The notes: generated from the letters alone by a model not told the origin. Positions 53,616-62,718 are shown, numbered from the stretch's first letter. The stretch is 64,000 nt of DNA from Flavobacteriia bacterium (GCA_947463445.1 CANHRS010000003.1:19979-83978), one strand, 5' to 3'. Numbers and translations are program-made.

Positions 53616-54566
53616 ATGAAGAAAATTTTAGTTATCGGTGCGGGAGGACAAATTGGTACAGAATTAGTACTAGAGCTACGCAAAAGACATGGTGTAAATC
53701 ATGTAATTGCTGCGGATGTAAAAGAAGAATGCACAGATGCACTAAAAGATGGTCCATATGTAAAAATGGATGTATTAGATAAAGAAATGGTACAATCCTA
53801 TATCCGAACTGAAAGACCAGATGACGTTTATTTATTAGCAGCTTTACTTTCTGCAACTGCTGAAAAACATCCTGAATTTGCTTGGAAACTAAACATGGAA
53901 GGTTTGTTTACAATTTTAGACTTAGCAAAAGAAGGTGCAATTAAAAAAATATTTTGGCCAAGTTCTATTGCTGTATTTGGACCTACAACTCCACGAGTAG
54001 ACACTCCACAATATACCGTGATGGAACCAACTACTGTATATGGAATTTCCAAATTAGCAGGAGAACGTTGGTGTGAATACTATTACAATAAATTTGATGT
54101 AGATGTTCGTTCCATTCGTTACCCGGGTTTAATATCCTACACGAGTTTACCTGGTGGAGGTACAACAGATTATGCTGTTGATATTTTCTACCACGCTAAA
54201 AAAACTGGCGAATACACTTCATTTTTAAATGAAGACAGCGCACTTCCAATGATGTATATGGAAGATGCTATTCGTGCAACTATTGAATTAATGGATGCAC
54301 CGAAAGAAAACGTAAAAATCCGATCTAGTTATAATTTAGCCGGAATTTCTTTTACCCCAGAACAATTAGCGCTTGGTATTCAGGAAATTATACCTACATT
54401 TAAAATGATGTATAATCCAGATTTTCGTCAAGATATCGCAAATAGTTGGCCAGATTCCATTGACGACTCTGCTGCTAAACAAGATTGGGGCTGGAAAGAG
54501 AAGTACGATTTAAAAGCGATGGTAGAAACGATGCTTAAAAATGTTGACCCTTCCAAGTTAAATTGA
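53616..54566 (+). CDS. tdh: SDR-type L-threonine 3-dehydrogenase
   Basis: The enzyme oxidises L-threonine to 2-amino-3-ketobutyrate with NAD. The 316-residue protein is a GalE-like extended SDR, unlike the zinc-dependent Tdh of E. coli. NAD site GAGGQIG (G8-G14), active-site SSIAVFG (S116/S117) and YGISK (Y142, K146) are all present. The family-specific RYPGLISYTSLPGGGTTDYA is typical of Flavobacterial threonine dehydrogenase. A strong TTG-N19-TATTTTTG promoter precedes it. A second promoter begins right at its stop codon for the next gene. Confidence 0.85.
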   Translation: MKKILVIGAGGQIGTELVLELRKRHGVNHVIAADVKEECTDALKDGPYVKMDVLDKEMVQSYIRTERPDDVYLLAALLSATAEKHPEFAWKLNMEGLFTILDLAKEGAIKKIFWPSSIAVFGPTTPRVDTPQYTVMEPTTVYGISKLAGERWCEYYYNKFDVDVRSIRYPGLISYTSLPGGGTTDYAVDIFYHAKKTGEYTSFLNEDSALPMMYMEDAIRATIELMDAPKENVKIRSSYNLAGISFTPEQLALGIQEIIPTFKMMYNPDFRQDIANSWPDSIDDSAAKQDWGWKEKYDLKAMVETMLKNVDPSKLN

Positions 54567-54574
54567 TATATTTG
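54544..54574 (+). promoter_or_regulatory. Promoter of the MORN-repeat gene, overlapping the tdh end
   Basis: TTG at 54544-54546 lies in the last codons of tdh. A 20-base spacer is followed by TATATTTG at 54567-54574, starting just after the tdh stop codon. Confidence 0.55.
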
Positions 54575-54603
54575 CCAATTAAACTTTTCTCTAAATAAGA
54601 TAA

Positions 54604-55491
54604 ATGATTCGATCAAAAGTGAATAAAACGTTTTTTCTAAAACTATGCATTATATGTATGGTAACTATTAGCGGATTCACTTTTGCTCAAAAAATCAATA
54701 AAAAAGACGAACAAGGAAAGAAACAAGGACACTGGATTTATTTTGGTAAAGACAGACCAGGAACAGGTTTTCCAGAAGAAGGAAAGGTAGAAGAAGGAGA
54801 TTATAAAGACGACCGAAAAGAAGGTGTTTGGATTAAATATCATTCAGATGGTAAAACCCCTAAACTTAAAGGTGAATATGAAAATAACCGACCAAAAGGT
54901 AATTATACAAAGTACCACGAAAATGGATTGGTTAAAGAAGATGGTAGGTTTGAACGGGATGTATACCTAGATACTTTAAAACGTTTTCATGAAAATGGTC
55001 AACTAGAATATATTGCAAAATATAATACTTCTGGAAAAGAAGAAGGAAAGGTTACCTACTACTATGCAAATGGACAAGAAGAATTTGTATATACTTCTAA
55101 CAATGGAAAACCAAGTGGTAAAGCAACACGTTACTATCCAAACGGAGATATAAAAGAAATAATCACGTTTAATGCAGATGGTGGTGTGGACGAAGGTGGC
55201 GTTGTGAAAAAAGAACCTGTTAGACCTATGATCAATGTGGAAGATCCTGGAGCATCTAAAGTAATATCTAAACCTGTTGTTTCTCCAATTGTACAAGATA
55301 ACGGTGGTAAATTTAATCCGAACGGATATAATAAAGTATACAATAAAAATCGCGACATCTACCAAGATGGTATTTTCAAAGATGGTAGACTATTTGACGG
55401 AAAACTTTACGTTTATGATTCAGATGGAATTTTATTAAAAGTGCAAATCTACAAAGAAGGTAGGTATCACTCAGATGGGGTATTAAACTAA
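54604..55491 (+). CDS. YwqK/MORN-repeat exported protein
   Basis: A 295-residue protein. An N-terminal signal-like segment (about residues 10-28, FLKLCIICMVTISGFTFAQ) is followed by consecutive MORN-variant repeats of the YwqK type: GKKQGHWIYFG, YKDDRKEGVWIKYHSDG, YENNRPKGNYTKYHENG, YNTSGKEEGKVTYYYANGQ and GKPSGKATRYYPNGD. In Bacillus, YwqK is listed as an antitoxin-like protein; in Bacteroidetes such repeat proteins are common, exported and of unknown role, so no toxin link is claimed. It is followed by a bidirectional terminator. Confidence 0.75.
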   Translation: MIRSKVNKTFFLKLCIICMVTISGFTFAQKINKKDEQGKKQGHWIYFGKDRPGTGFPEEGKVEEGDYKDDRKEGVWIKYHSDGKTPKLKGEYENNRPKGNYTKYHENGLVKEDGRFERDVYLDTLKRFHENGQLEYIAKYNTSGKEEGKVTYYYANGQEEFVYTSNNGKPSGKATRYYPNGDIKEIITFNADGGVDEGGVVKKEPVRPMINVEDPGASKVISKPVVSPIVQDNGGKFNPNGYNKVYNKNRDIYQDGIFKDGRLFDGKLYVYDSDGILLKVQIYKEGRYHSDGVLN

Positions 55492-55493
55492 CT

Positions 55494-55526
55494 AAAAAAG
55501 CCAGCTTTATTCAAGCTGGCTTTTTT
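55494..55526. terminator. Bidirectional terminator
   Basis: AAAAAAGCCAGCTT (55494-55507), loop TATTC, AAGCTGGCTTTTTT (55513-55526). It lies between the convergent MORN-repeat and PLP-enzyme genes. Confidence 0.92.
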
Positions 55527-55541
55527 GTTGCTATTGGTTAA

Positions 55542-56792
55542 TTAATCAACACACGCTAAAGCCTGGTTGATATCCGTAATCAAATCGTTGTAATTTTCGA
55601 CACCTACCGACAAACGGATTAACTTCTCCGTGATATGCATGATGCGTTTATCCTCCATTGGAACGTCTGCATGTGTCATTGTTTGCGGATGTTCTGCGAG
55701 ACTTTCTGTTCCTCCTAAACTTACCGCTAATTTGATCAATTTTAAAGAATCTAAAAACTGAAATGCTTCTTTCTCCCCGCCAACAATATCAAAAGAAATC
55801 ATTGCTCCGTTGGAAGTAAATTGTCTCGCTAAAAGTTCTTTGTCTTTCTCGCTTTCCAAAAAGCCTAAATAATACACCTTTTCTACCTTTGGATGTGCCA
55901 ATAAAAAGTCTGCTACTTCTTTAGCATTTCTAGCTTGTTCGTCCATACGAACTTTCAATGTTTCTAAACTGCGCATGAGTAACCAGCCAGTCCATGGTCC
56001 AGCCATATTTCCTAAAAATGTACGTAAACCTTTCACTCTTCCCATTAGTTCTTTGGAACCCAAACATGCACCAGCAATAACATCAGAATGTCCGCCAATA
56101 TATTTCGTAGCAGAATATAAAACCAAATCAGCACCATGCTTTAATGGGTGTTGCCAAATTGGTCCCATGTATGTATTATCTACCGATAGCACAATCGATT
56201 TTTCTGGTGTAGTAAAATAGTTCTTTACTTCTGCACATAATTCAATATCTATCAATGCATTCGTTGGATTTGCAGGGGTTTCAATGTGAATCATTGTTAG
56301 TCTATCCGCTCTACCAGATTGTTTTACACGTTCGATAATTTCTTCTTTTGTATCCGTAGCATAAAAACCAATAGATTCAATATTTAGCTTTTTCAAAAAA
56401 TGATTGATAAAATGGTCTGTACCTCCATAGACTGGACGAGAATACAACAGTAAATCACCAGGTGCCATAAACTCCATCAATGCCGTAGAAATAGCTGACA
56501 TACCACTTTCAAAAACTGCACAATCTTCTGCGCCATCCCATAAACACAAACGATTTTCTAATATTTCTAAATCTGGGTTGTTTAATCTACTATATATCAA
56601 TCCTAACTCTTCCCCTTTGTCTTTTTCACGTAAACCATATGCTAGTTCAAAAAAGCGCTTCCCTTCCATCGCTGAATTGAAAACGAATGTGGACGTTTGA
56701 AAAATAGGGCATTTTATCGCGCCTTCGGATAAAGAAGGTTTATACCCATAACTCATCATCAAACTTTCTGGTTGCATTGATTTGTAATCCAT
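55542..56792 (-). CDS. Trans-sulfuration PLP enzyme (cystathionine gamma-synthase/methionine gamma-lyase family)
   Basis: A 416-residue PLP-dependent fold-type I enzyme of the Cys/Met metabolism family. The PLP lysine is K230 in YSATKYIGGHSD, preceded by D205 (VDNTYMGP). The substrate-binding SRLNNPDLEILEN and ESGMSAISTALM are also visible. The family includes cystathionine gamma-synthase, cystathionine beta- and gamma-lyases and methionine gamma-lyase; I cannot choose among them from the sequence. An extra stretch in the region GLREKDKGEELG distinguishes it from the core family. The divergent Lrp-like gene may regulate it. Confidence 0.85.
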   Translation of the reverse strand: MDYKSMQPESLMMSYGYKPSLSEGAIKCPIFQTSTFVFNSAMEGKRFFELAYGLREKDKGEELGLIYSRLNNPDLEILENRLCLWDGAEDCAVFESGMSAISTALMEFMAPGDLLLYSRPVYGGTDHFINHFLKKLNIESIGFYATDTKEEIIERVKQSGRADRLTMIHIETPANPTNALIDIELCAEVKNYFTTPEKSIVLSVDNTYMGPIWQHPLKHGADLVLYSATKYIGGHSDVIAGACLGSKELMGRVKGLRTFLGNMAGPWTGWLLMRSLETLKVRMDEQARNAKEVADFLLAHPKVEKVYYLGFLESEKDKELLARQFTSNGAMISFDIVGGEKEAFQFLDSLKLIKLAVSLGGTESLAEHPQTMTHADVPMEDKRIMHITEKLIRLSVGVENYNDLITDINQALACVD

Positions 56793-56938
56793 AATTTTTC
56801 TTTAATTTTAATTAAAAGTATAAGAATTGACTTATTTATGTATAATAAAAAGAAAAATATTCTATCCTAATCAAAAATTCGTGTTTTATATACTTTTTAC
56901 ACCTTTAATAGATTGAGAAAATAGTAAACTATCCTACC

Positions 56939-57382
56939 ATGTTACAACTAGATACTATCGATATAAAAATTGTTGCTATTTTGAAAGAAAATTCAAAGTT
57001 GAGTTACAAAGAAATTGCTGATAAAATTGGTTTAAGCACTACACCAACCTATGAACGTATTAAGCGTTTGGAAAAAAACAAGGTAATACTCCAATATACC
57101 ATCTTGGAAAATAAAACCTTATTACATAAAGGGATGAAAATTTATTGTCATGTTTCTTTGAAATCTCACCATTCAGACTCAATAGAACTATTTGAAAATC
57201 AAATTATTAAATTAGAAGAAGTAGTGCAATGTCAACATATCGCTGGAGATATGGACTACCTACTATTTGTAGAGGTGAAAGACATAGATGCTTATCAAGT
57301 GTTCTTAAGAACTAAACTGGCATCTATTCCTAATATTGCGAATGTGCAATCGTCCTTTGTGATGAAAAGTTTAAAAAATTAA
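56939..57382 (+). CDS. Lrp/AsnC family transcriptional regulator
   Basis: A 147-residue regulator. The N-terminal winged helix-turn-helix has SKLSYKEIADKIGLSTTPTY (residues about 19-38), and the rest is the RAM ligand-binding domain with HIAGDMDYLLFVEV. Lrp/AsnC proteins sense amino acids and bind DNA as dimers or octamers. It is divergent from the trans-sulfuration enzyme gene, 146 bases apart, which is the usual setting for a local regulator. A repeated CTATCCTA lies at 56862-56869 and 56929-56936, which could be a binding element. Confidence 0.9.
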   Translation: MLQLDTIDIKIVAILKENSKLSYKEIADKIGLSTTPTYERIKRLEKNKVILQYTILENKTLLHKGMKIYCHVSLKSHHSDSIELFENQIIKLEEVVQCQHIAGDMDYLLFVEVKDIDAYQVFLRTKLASIPNIANVQSSFVMKSLKN

Positions 57383-57413
57383 CACGTACATTTTCTTTGA
57401 CTATAAACTTTTA

Positions 57414-57421
57414 TATATTTG
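57414..57421 (+). promoter_or_regulatory. TAnnTTTG (-7) element for the DUF3754 gene
   Basis: TATATTTG, 13 bases before the first ATG at 57435. A TTTG at 57396-57399 is 14 bases upstream, somewhat short. Confidence 0.4.
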
Positions 57422-57434
57422 ATTACAAACTCAT

Positions 57435-58670
57435 ATGCATATGAAAAAAGAAAATTACATACCATTCAGTAAAGAAATATTGTTGGAAAAACAATTGGAA
57501 CAATACTACACAAATGAATCCGATGCAACCAATTTCAAACGCTTATTTCACATCCTGGAACACTATTTTCATTACGAAGGTTTTGAGTTAAACCAACAAC
57601 TCAAACTCAATTACGCACATTTCGATCCAGATCGTTTAGCAGAAGAACGATCATTATACGTTAATAAAAGCAACTTAAATACTTTCCACGCCATATTCAA
57701 AAAAGTACTTGAACGAGGAAATTTTGAAAAAATCGACGAGGAAGTATTACAAAATGCAATTAATGCATCAGATTTAGTTGGTCTTAATTTACACATAGAC
57801 TTTGGGGATTACGACGAATATTATTTATATGCGCGTGGATTAACAAAAACCAAAGAGCAGGTAAAACGTTTTTTCTTTTGGAAAAAAGAAGTAGAAATTG
57901 AATATTACGATCGTGTTGTAATTTATCTACATTATAAAGACTCGAACTATTTTAAAGCGAAAAAAATAGACCCCGAAAAACTACATTTCGATCCAAATAG
58001 CATTGTACTTAAAATTTTTAAACGGGTTCCAAAAAACGATTTAGAAACCATATTTCCGAATGCGGAACCGAAAATGTCTTTAAAAGATAAATTGTTACTT
58101 TGGATACCTGCTATCGGGGGTGGAGTACCTATTCTTTCAACGAAAGTAGTTCCAGCACTACTAAAAATTGGAGAAGCTTATAAAGCTGGACATTTAAATC
58201 ATATTCAGGGAATTAAAACCTCTTTAATCCAGAGTGGTGTTGCATTAAGTGTATTAGGATTATACCTGTTTAGACAATACAAAGGGTATGTCAACAAGAA
58301 AAATAATTTCAAAAAAATGTTAACCGATTCTCTCTATTTCAAAAACCTCGGAAATAATGGTGGTGTTTTTCATTCCTTAATAGATGCTTCGGAAGAAGAA
58401 GAAATGAAGGAAAGTATGTTGGCTTATTCGTTCTTATTACAAAACAATCATCCAACAAGTTCAGAAAAGCTCGATCAACAAATTGAAAAGTGGTTTGAAA
58501 AAGAATTTAATTGTAGGCTAGATTTTGATGTACAAGATGCTTTAACAAAACTAAAACACATTGGTCTAGCACAAGAAGTGAATGATGCATGGTCGGTATT
58601 ACCAATGGAAAAAGCTTTACAACGCGTAGATGAAATTTGGGATGGAATTTTTGAGTATAACTCCAAATAA
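57435..58670 (+). CDS. DUF3754-like (TMEM143-type) membrane protein
   Basis: A 411-residue protein resembling the DUF3754/TMEM143 family, found from bacteria to mitochondria; no function is established. Seen are an N-terminal helical domain with HYFHYEGFELNQQL, a mid-part FDPNSIVLKIFKRVPKNDLE, and a hydrophobic pair (about residues 215-235 and 268-288, SGVALSVLGLYLFRQYKG) with KLLLWIPAIGGGVPI in front. A soluble C-terminal domain follows. Two close ATGs (57435 and 57441) are equally usable. No terminator separates it from the convergent rnc gene. Confidence 0.75.
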   Translation: MHMKKENYIPFSKEILLEKQLEQYYTNESDATNFKRLFHILEHYFHYEGFELNQQLKLNYAHFDPDRLAEERSLYVNKSNLNTFHAIFKKVLERGNFEKIDEEVLQNAINASDLVGLNLHIDFGDYDEYYLYARGLTKTKEQVKRFFFWKKEVEIEYYDRVVIYLHYKDSNYFKAKKIDPEKLHFDPNSIVLKIFKRVPKNDLETIFPNAEPKMSLKDKLLLWIPAIGGGVPILSTKVVPALLKIGEAYKAGHLNHIQGIKTSLIQSGVALSVLGLYLFRQYKGYVNKKNNFKKMLTDSLYFKNLGNNGGVFHSLIDASEEEEMKESMLAYSFLLQNNHPTSSEKLDQQIEKWFEKEFNCRLDFDVQDALTKLKHIGLAQEVNDAWSVLPMEKALQRVDEIWDGIFEYNSK

Positions 58671-58759
58671 AAATGCTACTGAAAATTAAATTAGATATTC
58701 TACATTATCCTTTAAAATAACCGTGTACCAGTATTTAACCTGCGCTTAGAGTATTATTA

Positions 58760-59482
58760 TTACATCTCGCTTAATAACATAAGCGATTCTTTAGATGCAA
58801 TCTGTTCCGCTTCTTTTTTCGAGCTTGCGGAACCAAATCCATATTTAACATCATTGATAAAAACCTCAATTTCATATAGATGTTGGTTGGAATTTTGAGA
58901 ATCTTGACGTATTCTAAAGTCTAATTCCCAACGATTACGTTGCGTTAAAATCAGTAGTTTAGATTTAAAATCAATTTCTTCTGCAAGCAATTTTTTTACA
59001 TCCACATATTTTCCGAAAATATACTGTGTGATACTTGTTTTAACAGCATCAAATCCACCATCTAAATACATTGCTCCAAATAATGCTTCCAAACAATTTC
59101 CTTCAATGGTTGCAATATTCATAGATCTACCTTCTTGGTACTGAATTACCGAACGTACTTTTAGTTTTTCAGCAATTTCTGATAAGATTTTACGACTTAC
59201 TATTTTAGATTTTAACTGCGTAAGATAGCCTTCGTCTTCTTTGGGAAATTTGATGTACAGCCATTCTGCAATAACCGAACCTAAGATAGAATCTCCTAAA
59301 AATTCCAAACGTTCATTCGATTCCAAATACTGACCTTTATGTAAAACAGATTTATGGGTAACAGCAATTTTGAAATACACAATATCTTTTGGTCGATAAC
59401 CAAATTGATCAATCATGAAACGTGTTAAACGTAACTCGTCTTCCGAACGTTTTTGAGAACTTTTAAAAAGTTTACGAAACAA
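58760..59482 (-). CDS. rnc: Ribonuclease III
   Basis: RNase III cleaves double-stranded RNA, for example in rRNA processing. The 240-residue protein has the signature NERLEFLGDSILGSVIAEWL, the catalytic Glu region, and a C-terminal double-stranded RNA-binding domain with GFGSASSKKEAEQIASKE. The reading must begin at a TTG at 59482: an in-frame stop lies shortly upstream, and the next Met is residue 23, after the start of the usual N-terminal helix. It lies 4 bases after fabF in the acpP-fabF-rnc operon. Confidence 0.93.
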   Translation of the reverse strand: MFRKLFKSSQKRSEDELRLTRFMIDQFGYRPKDIVYFKIAVTHKSVLHKGQYLESNERLEFLGDSILGSVIAEWLYIKFPKEDEGYLTQLKSKIVSRKILSEIAEKLKVRSVIQYQEGRSMNIATIEGNCLEALFGAMYLDGGFDAVKTSITQYIFGKYVDVKKLLAEEIDFKSKLLILTQRNRWELDFRIRQDSQNSNQHLYEIEVFINDVKYGFGSASSKKEAEQIASKESLMLLSEM

Positions 59483-59486
59483 AGAT

Positions 59487-60740
59487 TTAACCTTTGAATT
59501 TTTTTACAATCACAGAAGTGTTGTGTCCACCAAATCCAAATGTGTTGGATAATGCAACATTCACTGTTCTTTTTTGTGCTGTATGAAATGTAAAGTTTAA
59601 TTTGTTATCTAATTCAGGATCGTCTGTAAAGTGATTGATTGTAGGTGGAACAATATCATTTTTAACCGCTAAAATACAAGCAATAGCTTCAATAGCCCCA
59701 GCAGCACCCAATAAGTGACCAGTCATTGATTTGGTAGAGCTGATATTTAAGTTATAAGCATGATCTCCAAAGACATGTGTAATCGCTTTTGTTTCAGCGA
59801 TATCTCCTAATGGAGTAGAAGTTCCATGTACATTGATGTAATCTACTTCTTCTGGTTGCATTTCAGCATCTTCTAATGCAGAGATCATTACATTACGTGC
59901 GCCAATTCCTTCTGGGTGTGGTGCAGTCATGTGGTAAGCATCTGCAGAAAGTCCACCTCCTGCTATTTCTGCATAAATTTTAGCACCTCTTTTTACAGCG
60001 TGCTCATACTCTTCTAAAATGATAGCTCCAGCACCTTCGCCTAATACAAACCCATCACGTTCTGCATCAAACGGACGAGAAGCAGTTTCAGGAGAATCGT
60101 TACGTGTAGACAATGCTTTTAAGCCGTTGAATCCACCCATTCCCATTTGGTTAACACCAGCTTCAGATCCACCAGTAACAATTGCGTGTGCTTTACCTAA
60201 ACGAATTAAATTGAATGCATCAATAATTGCATTACTCGCAGAAGCACAAGCGGAAACAGTTACATAGTTTGGTCCACGGAAACCATATTTAATAGAAATT
60301 AATCCAGCAGCAATGTCCGAGATCATTTTAGGAATAAAGAAAGGATTGAATTTAGGTGTACCATCACCACCAAAGAAATTTTCTGCTTCATCTTGAAACG
60401 TTTTTAATCCTCCGATTCCAGAACCCCAAACAACCCCAATTTTATCCAAATTTGGACTTGCATCCATTAAGCCCGAGTCTGCTACAGCTTCAGAAGCTGA
60501 AACCATAGCATACTGAGCAAATTGGTCCATTTTACGTGCTTCTTTGCGGTCGATAAAATCTTCCACATTGAAGTTTTTCACTTCGCACGCAAATTGTGTT
60601 TTAAACAAAGACGCATCGAACTGCTGAATAATTGCTGCCCCACTTTTACCTGCCAATAAAGCATCCCAATATTCCGTAACTGTGTTACCAATTGGGGTAA
60701 GAGCACCTAAACCTGTTACAACAACTCTCTTTAATTCCAT
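59487..60740 (-). CDS. fabF: Beta-ketoacyl-ACP synthase II
   Basis: FabF condenses acyl-ACP with malonyl-ACP in fatty acid elongation. The 417-residue enzyme has the nucleophile C165 in VSACASASNAI, and H305 (NVHGTSTPLGD), K337 and H342 (TKSMTGHLLGAAGA), the complete C-H-H set. It is preceded by acpP with a 33-base gap and followed by rnc with a 4-base gap, the standard Bacteroidetes order. Confidence 0.97.
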   Translation of the reverse strand: MELKRVVVTGLGALTPIGNTVTEYWDALLAGKSGAAIIQQFDASLFKTQFACEVKNFNVEDFIDRKEARKMDQFAQYAMVSASEAVADSGLMDASPNLDKIGVVWGSGIGGLKTFQDEAENFFGGDGTPKFNPFFIPKMISDIAAGLISIKYGFRGPNYVTVSACASASNAIIDAFNLIRLGKAHAIVTGGSEAGVNQMGMGGFNGLKALSTRNDSPETASRPFDAERDGFVLGEGAGAIILEEYEHAVKRGAKIYAEIAGGGLSADAYHMTAPHPEGIGARNVMISALEDAEMQPEEVDYINVHGTSTPLGDIAETKAITHVFGDHAYNLNISSTKSMTGHLLGAAGAIEAIACILAVKNDIVPPTINHFTDDPELDNKLNFTFHTAQKRTVNVALSNTFGFGGHNTSVIVKKFKG

Positions 60741-60773
60741 ACAGAATGTCTTTTGTTTGTTAATACGTTTTTA

Positions 60774-61010
60774 TTAGTTTACGTTTTTCTCGATGTAAGA
60801 AACAGCGTCACCTACAGTTTGAATAGTTTCAGCTTGATCATCTGGAATAGCGATGTTAAATTCTTTTTCAAATTCCATAATCAATTCTACTGTATCTAGT
60901 GAATCAGCACCTAGATCGTTTGTGAAGCTTGCTTCGTTTGTTACTTCGCTTTCTTCAACACCCAATTTATCTACGATAATGGATATTACTTTTGATTTGA
61001 TTTCAGACAT
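60774..61010 (-). CDS. acpP: Acyl carrier protein
   Basis: ACP carries acyl chains on phosphopantetheine at S37 in [12 protein letters not shown]. The ATG at 61010 gives 78 residues starting [17 protein letters not shown], the usual N-terminus. The upstream in-frame extension of 20 residues is untypical and not used. It is acidic as expected. A TAATTTTG element on the minus strand at 61068-61075 lies 58 bases upstream, and another at 61191-61198. It heads acpP-fabF-rnc. Confidence 0.96.
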   Translation of the reverse strand: MSEIKSKVISIIVDKLGVEESEVTNEASFTNDLGADSLDTVELIMEFEKEFNIAIPDDQAETIQTVGDAVSYIEKNVN

Positions 61011-61321
61011 CTTTTTTAATTTAATGATTAATTCAGCTTGCAAAGAAAGAATATATGGATTAAAAAACAAAATTATTACGAATTTAATTCACTAAAAGAA
61101 AAATTGATTTATTGTAAAAAACTGTTAATTAGTTGTTTAATCAACTCTATTTTTTAAATTTTAGAAAAAGAAATATATTTTTCGTTGTTTCAAAATTACG
61201 CTAGAAAAAAGGGCATTTTGAAAGAAAATAAGTTGTCAAACAATACATATTTTATGTCAAATTTTACAAAAAAATAGGTTTATAGCGCTTTTCCGCATCA
61301 AATAGAAATTAACTTTGTTAA
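61011..61321. promoter_or_regulatory. 311-base divergent promoter region of acpP and purN
   Basis: Three TAnnTTTG elements: TAATTTTG on the minus strand at 61068-61075 and 61191-61198 for acpP, and TAACTTTG on the plus strand at 61310-61317 for purN. The purN element ends 4 bases before its ATG. The rest is A+T-rich with no ORF. Confidence 0.5.
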
Positions 61322-61897
61322 ATGAAACCTATTAAAATTGCAATTTTTGCTTCTGGTGAAGGATCAAATGCTGAAACTATAATTCGATATTTTGCAAGTA
61401 AACCTGACTTTGAAGTAGTTTTTTTACTTTCAAACAAAGAAACTGCTCCAATCGTTCGTAAAGCAAAATCCTTAGGGATTTCTGTCGTTATTTGTTCAAA
61501 TAAAGATGTGGAAGATATAAGTTTCCTCGTTGATTTGTGTAAAACTAAAGAAATAGATTATATCATTTTAGCTGGTTTTTTACGAAAAATACCCAATACA
61601 CTAATTGCTGCGTACCCCGAAAAAATTATTAATATTCATCCATCCTTGCTACCTAAATATGGTGGGGAAGGTATGTATGGTAAGTTTGTACATGAAGCTG
61701 TTTTGGCAGCAAAAGAAAAAGAATCTGGTATATCAATTCATTATGTTTCGGAAGAATTTGATTCAGGCAGAATAATAGCGCAATATAGAATTGCACTTGG
61801 TGATAACGAAACTGTAGAAACAATTCAAGAAAAAGTGCGTCAATTAGAACATCAACATTTTGCACCTACAATTGCACGTGAAATTTTGAATATGTAG
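61322..61897 (+). CDS. purN: Phosphoribosylglycinamide formyltransferase
   Basis: PurN transfers a formyl group from 10-formyl-THF to GAR. The 191-residue enzyme has the N-terminal IAIFASGEGSNAETII, the folate-site NIHPSLLPKYGGEGMYG, and a GISIHYVSEEFDSGRIIAQ stretch with the catalytic Asp region. The Asn-His-Asp catalytic set is in place. The TAACTTTG element lies 4 bases before the ATG, so its mRNA may be leaderless. The palindrome copy 3 overlaps its stop codon. Confidence 0.94.
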   Translation: MKPIKIAIFASGEGSNAETIIRYFASKPDFEVVFLLSNKETAPIVRKAKSLGISVVICSNKDVEDISFLVDLCKTKEIDYIILAGFLRKIPNTLIAAYPEKIINIHPSLLPKYGGEGMYGKFVHEAVLAAKEKESGISIHYVSEEFDSGRIIAQYRIALGDNETVETIQEKVRQLEHQHFAPTIAREILNM

Positions 61898-61924
61898 GGA
61901 TACAGCATTTTATATCTCTACATA
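61891..61924. repeat. Convergent-gene palindrome, copy 3
   Basis: Arms of 12 bases (61891-61902 and 61913-61924) with one G-T pair. The core TGTAGGGATA and TATCTCTACA matches the copies at 32991-33020 and 37634-37663. It contains the purN stop codon, TAG at 61895-61897, and lies before the end of ksgA. Confidence 0.85.
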
Positions 61925-61932
61925 TCCAAGGT

Positions 61933-62718
61933 TTAATCCATAGGTTTCAATCCTTCTAACAACAATGTTAATTCGATAAAATCATCTACAGAAAGTTGTT
62001 CAGGACGAGTTTCCAAAAAACGGTGGTCTACTACATTTCCTAATAAAAATGGTTTGACCGAATTTCGAATCATTTTTCTACGTTGGTTGAAACATGCTTT
62101 TACTACTTGGATGAAAAACTTTTCGTCACAAGGTAACTTATCCCGATTATTTCTCGTCAATCGTATAACGCCTGATTTTACTTTTGGTGGTGGATTAAAT
62201 ACGTGTTCATCTACCGTAAAACAATAGGTTATATCGTAAAAAGCTTGTAATAAGACACTTATAATACCATAGGTTTTTGTTCCTGGTTTTACGGCTATTC
62301 TTTCAGCTACTTCTTTTTGAAACATTCCCATAATTTCAGGAATTTGATTTCGATATTCTAAGCAACGAAATAAAATTTGGGAAGATATGTTATATGGGAA
62401 GTTTCCTACGACCGCAAAAGGTTCATCGCCAAAAAATGCGGCAAGATTTGCTTTCAAAAAATCTGCTTCAAAAATTTTATCTTTTAATTGCGGGAAATGT
62501 TCATGTAAATAAGCGATTGAATCTCTGTCGACATCCATTGCCCATAAATCATTTTTTTCCTCTTCGAGTAGGAAGACTGTTAAGGCACCCATTCCAGGTC
62601 CTATTTCTAAAACTTTTCGACAATCTTTGAAACCTCCAAATTGTTGGGCGATACGTTTACTTACATTTTTGTCCACCAAAAAGTGCTGACCTAAATGTTT
62701 TTTTGCTTTAACTGACAT
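61933..62718 (-). CDS. rsmA: Ribosomal RNA small subunit methyltransferase A (dimethyladenosine transferase)
   Basis: RsmA (KsgA) dimethylates two adenosines near the 3' end of 16S rRNA. The 261-residue enzyme has KKHLGQHFLVDKNV at the start, the SAM motif VLEIGPGMGALT (G40-G44), and the motif IV AVVGNFPYNISSQIL, with Phe replacing the usual Leu of NLPY. All catalytic parts are present. It shares one base with the DUF4286-like gene upstream, so the two are co-transcribed. Confidence 0.95.
   Translation of the reverse strand: MSVKAKKHLGQHFLVDKNVSKRIAQQFGGFKDCRKVLEIGPGMGALTVFLLEEEKNDLWAMDVDRDSIAYLHEHFPQLKDKIFEADFLKANLAAFFGDEPFAVVGNFPYNISSQILFRCLEYRNQIPEIMGMFQKEVAERIAVKPGTKTYGIISVLLQAFYDITYCFTVDEHVFNPPPKVKSGVIRLTRNNRDKLPCDEKFFIQVVKACFNQRRKMIRNSVKPFLLGNVVDHRFLETRPEQLSVDDFIELTLLLEGLKPMD

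Noticed and set aside
54604..55491. Toxin-antitoxin module (YwqK name)
   Set aside because: No toxin gene is adjacent and the protein is exported, so only the repeat family is claimed.
61011..61070. A longer acpP reading
   Set aside because: ACP is normally about 78 residues and starts MSEIKSKV; the extension is hydrophobic and would place the promoter element in coding DNA.
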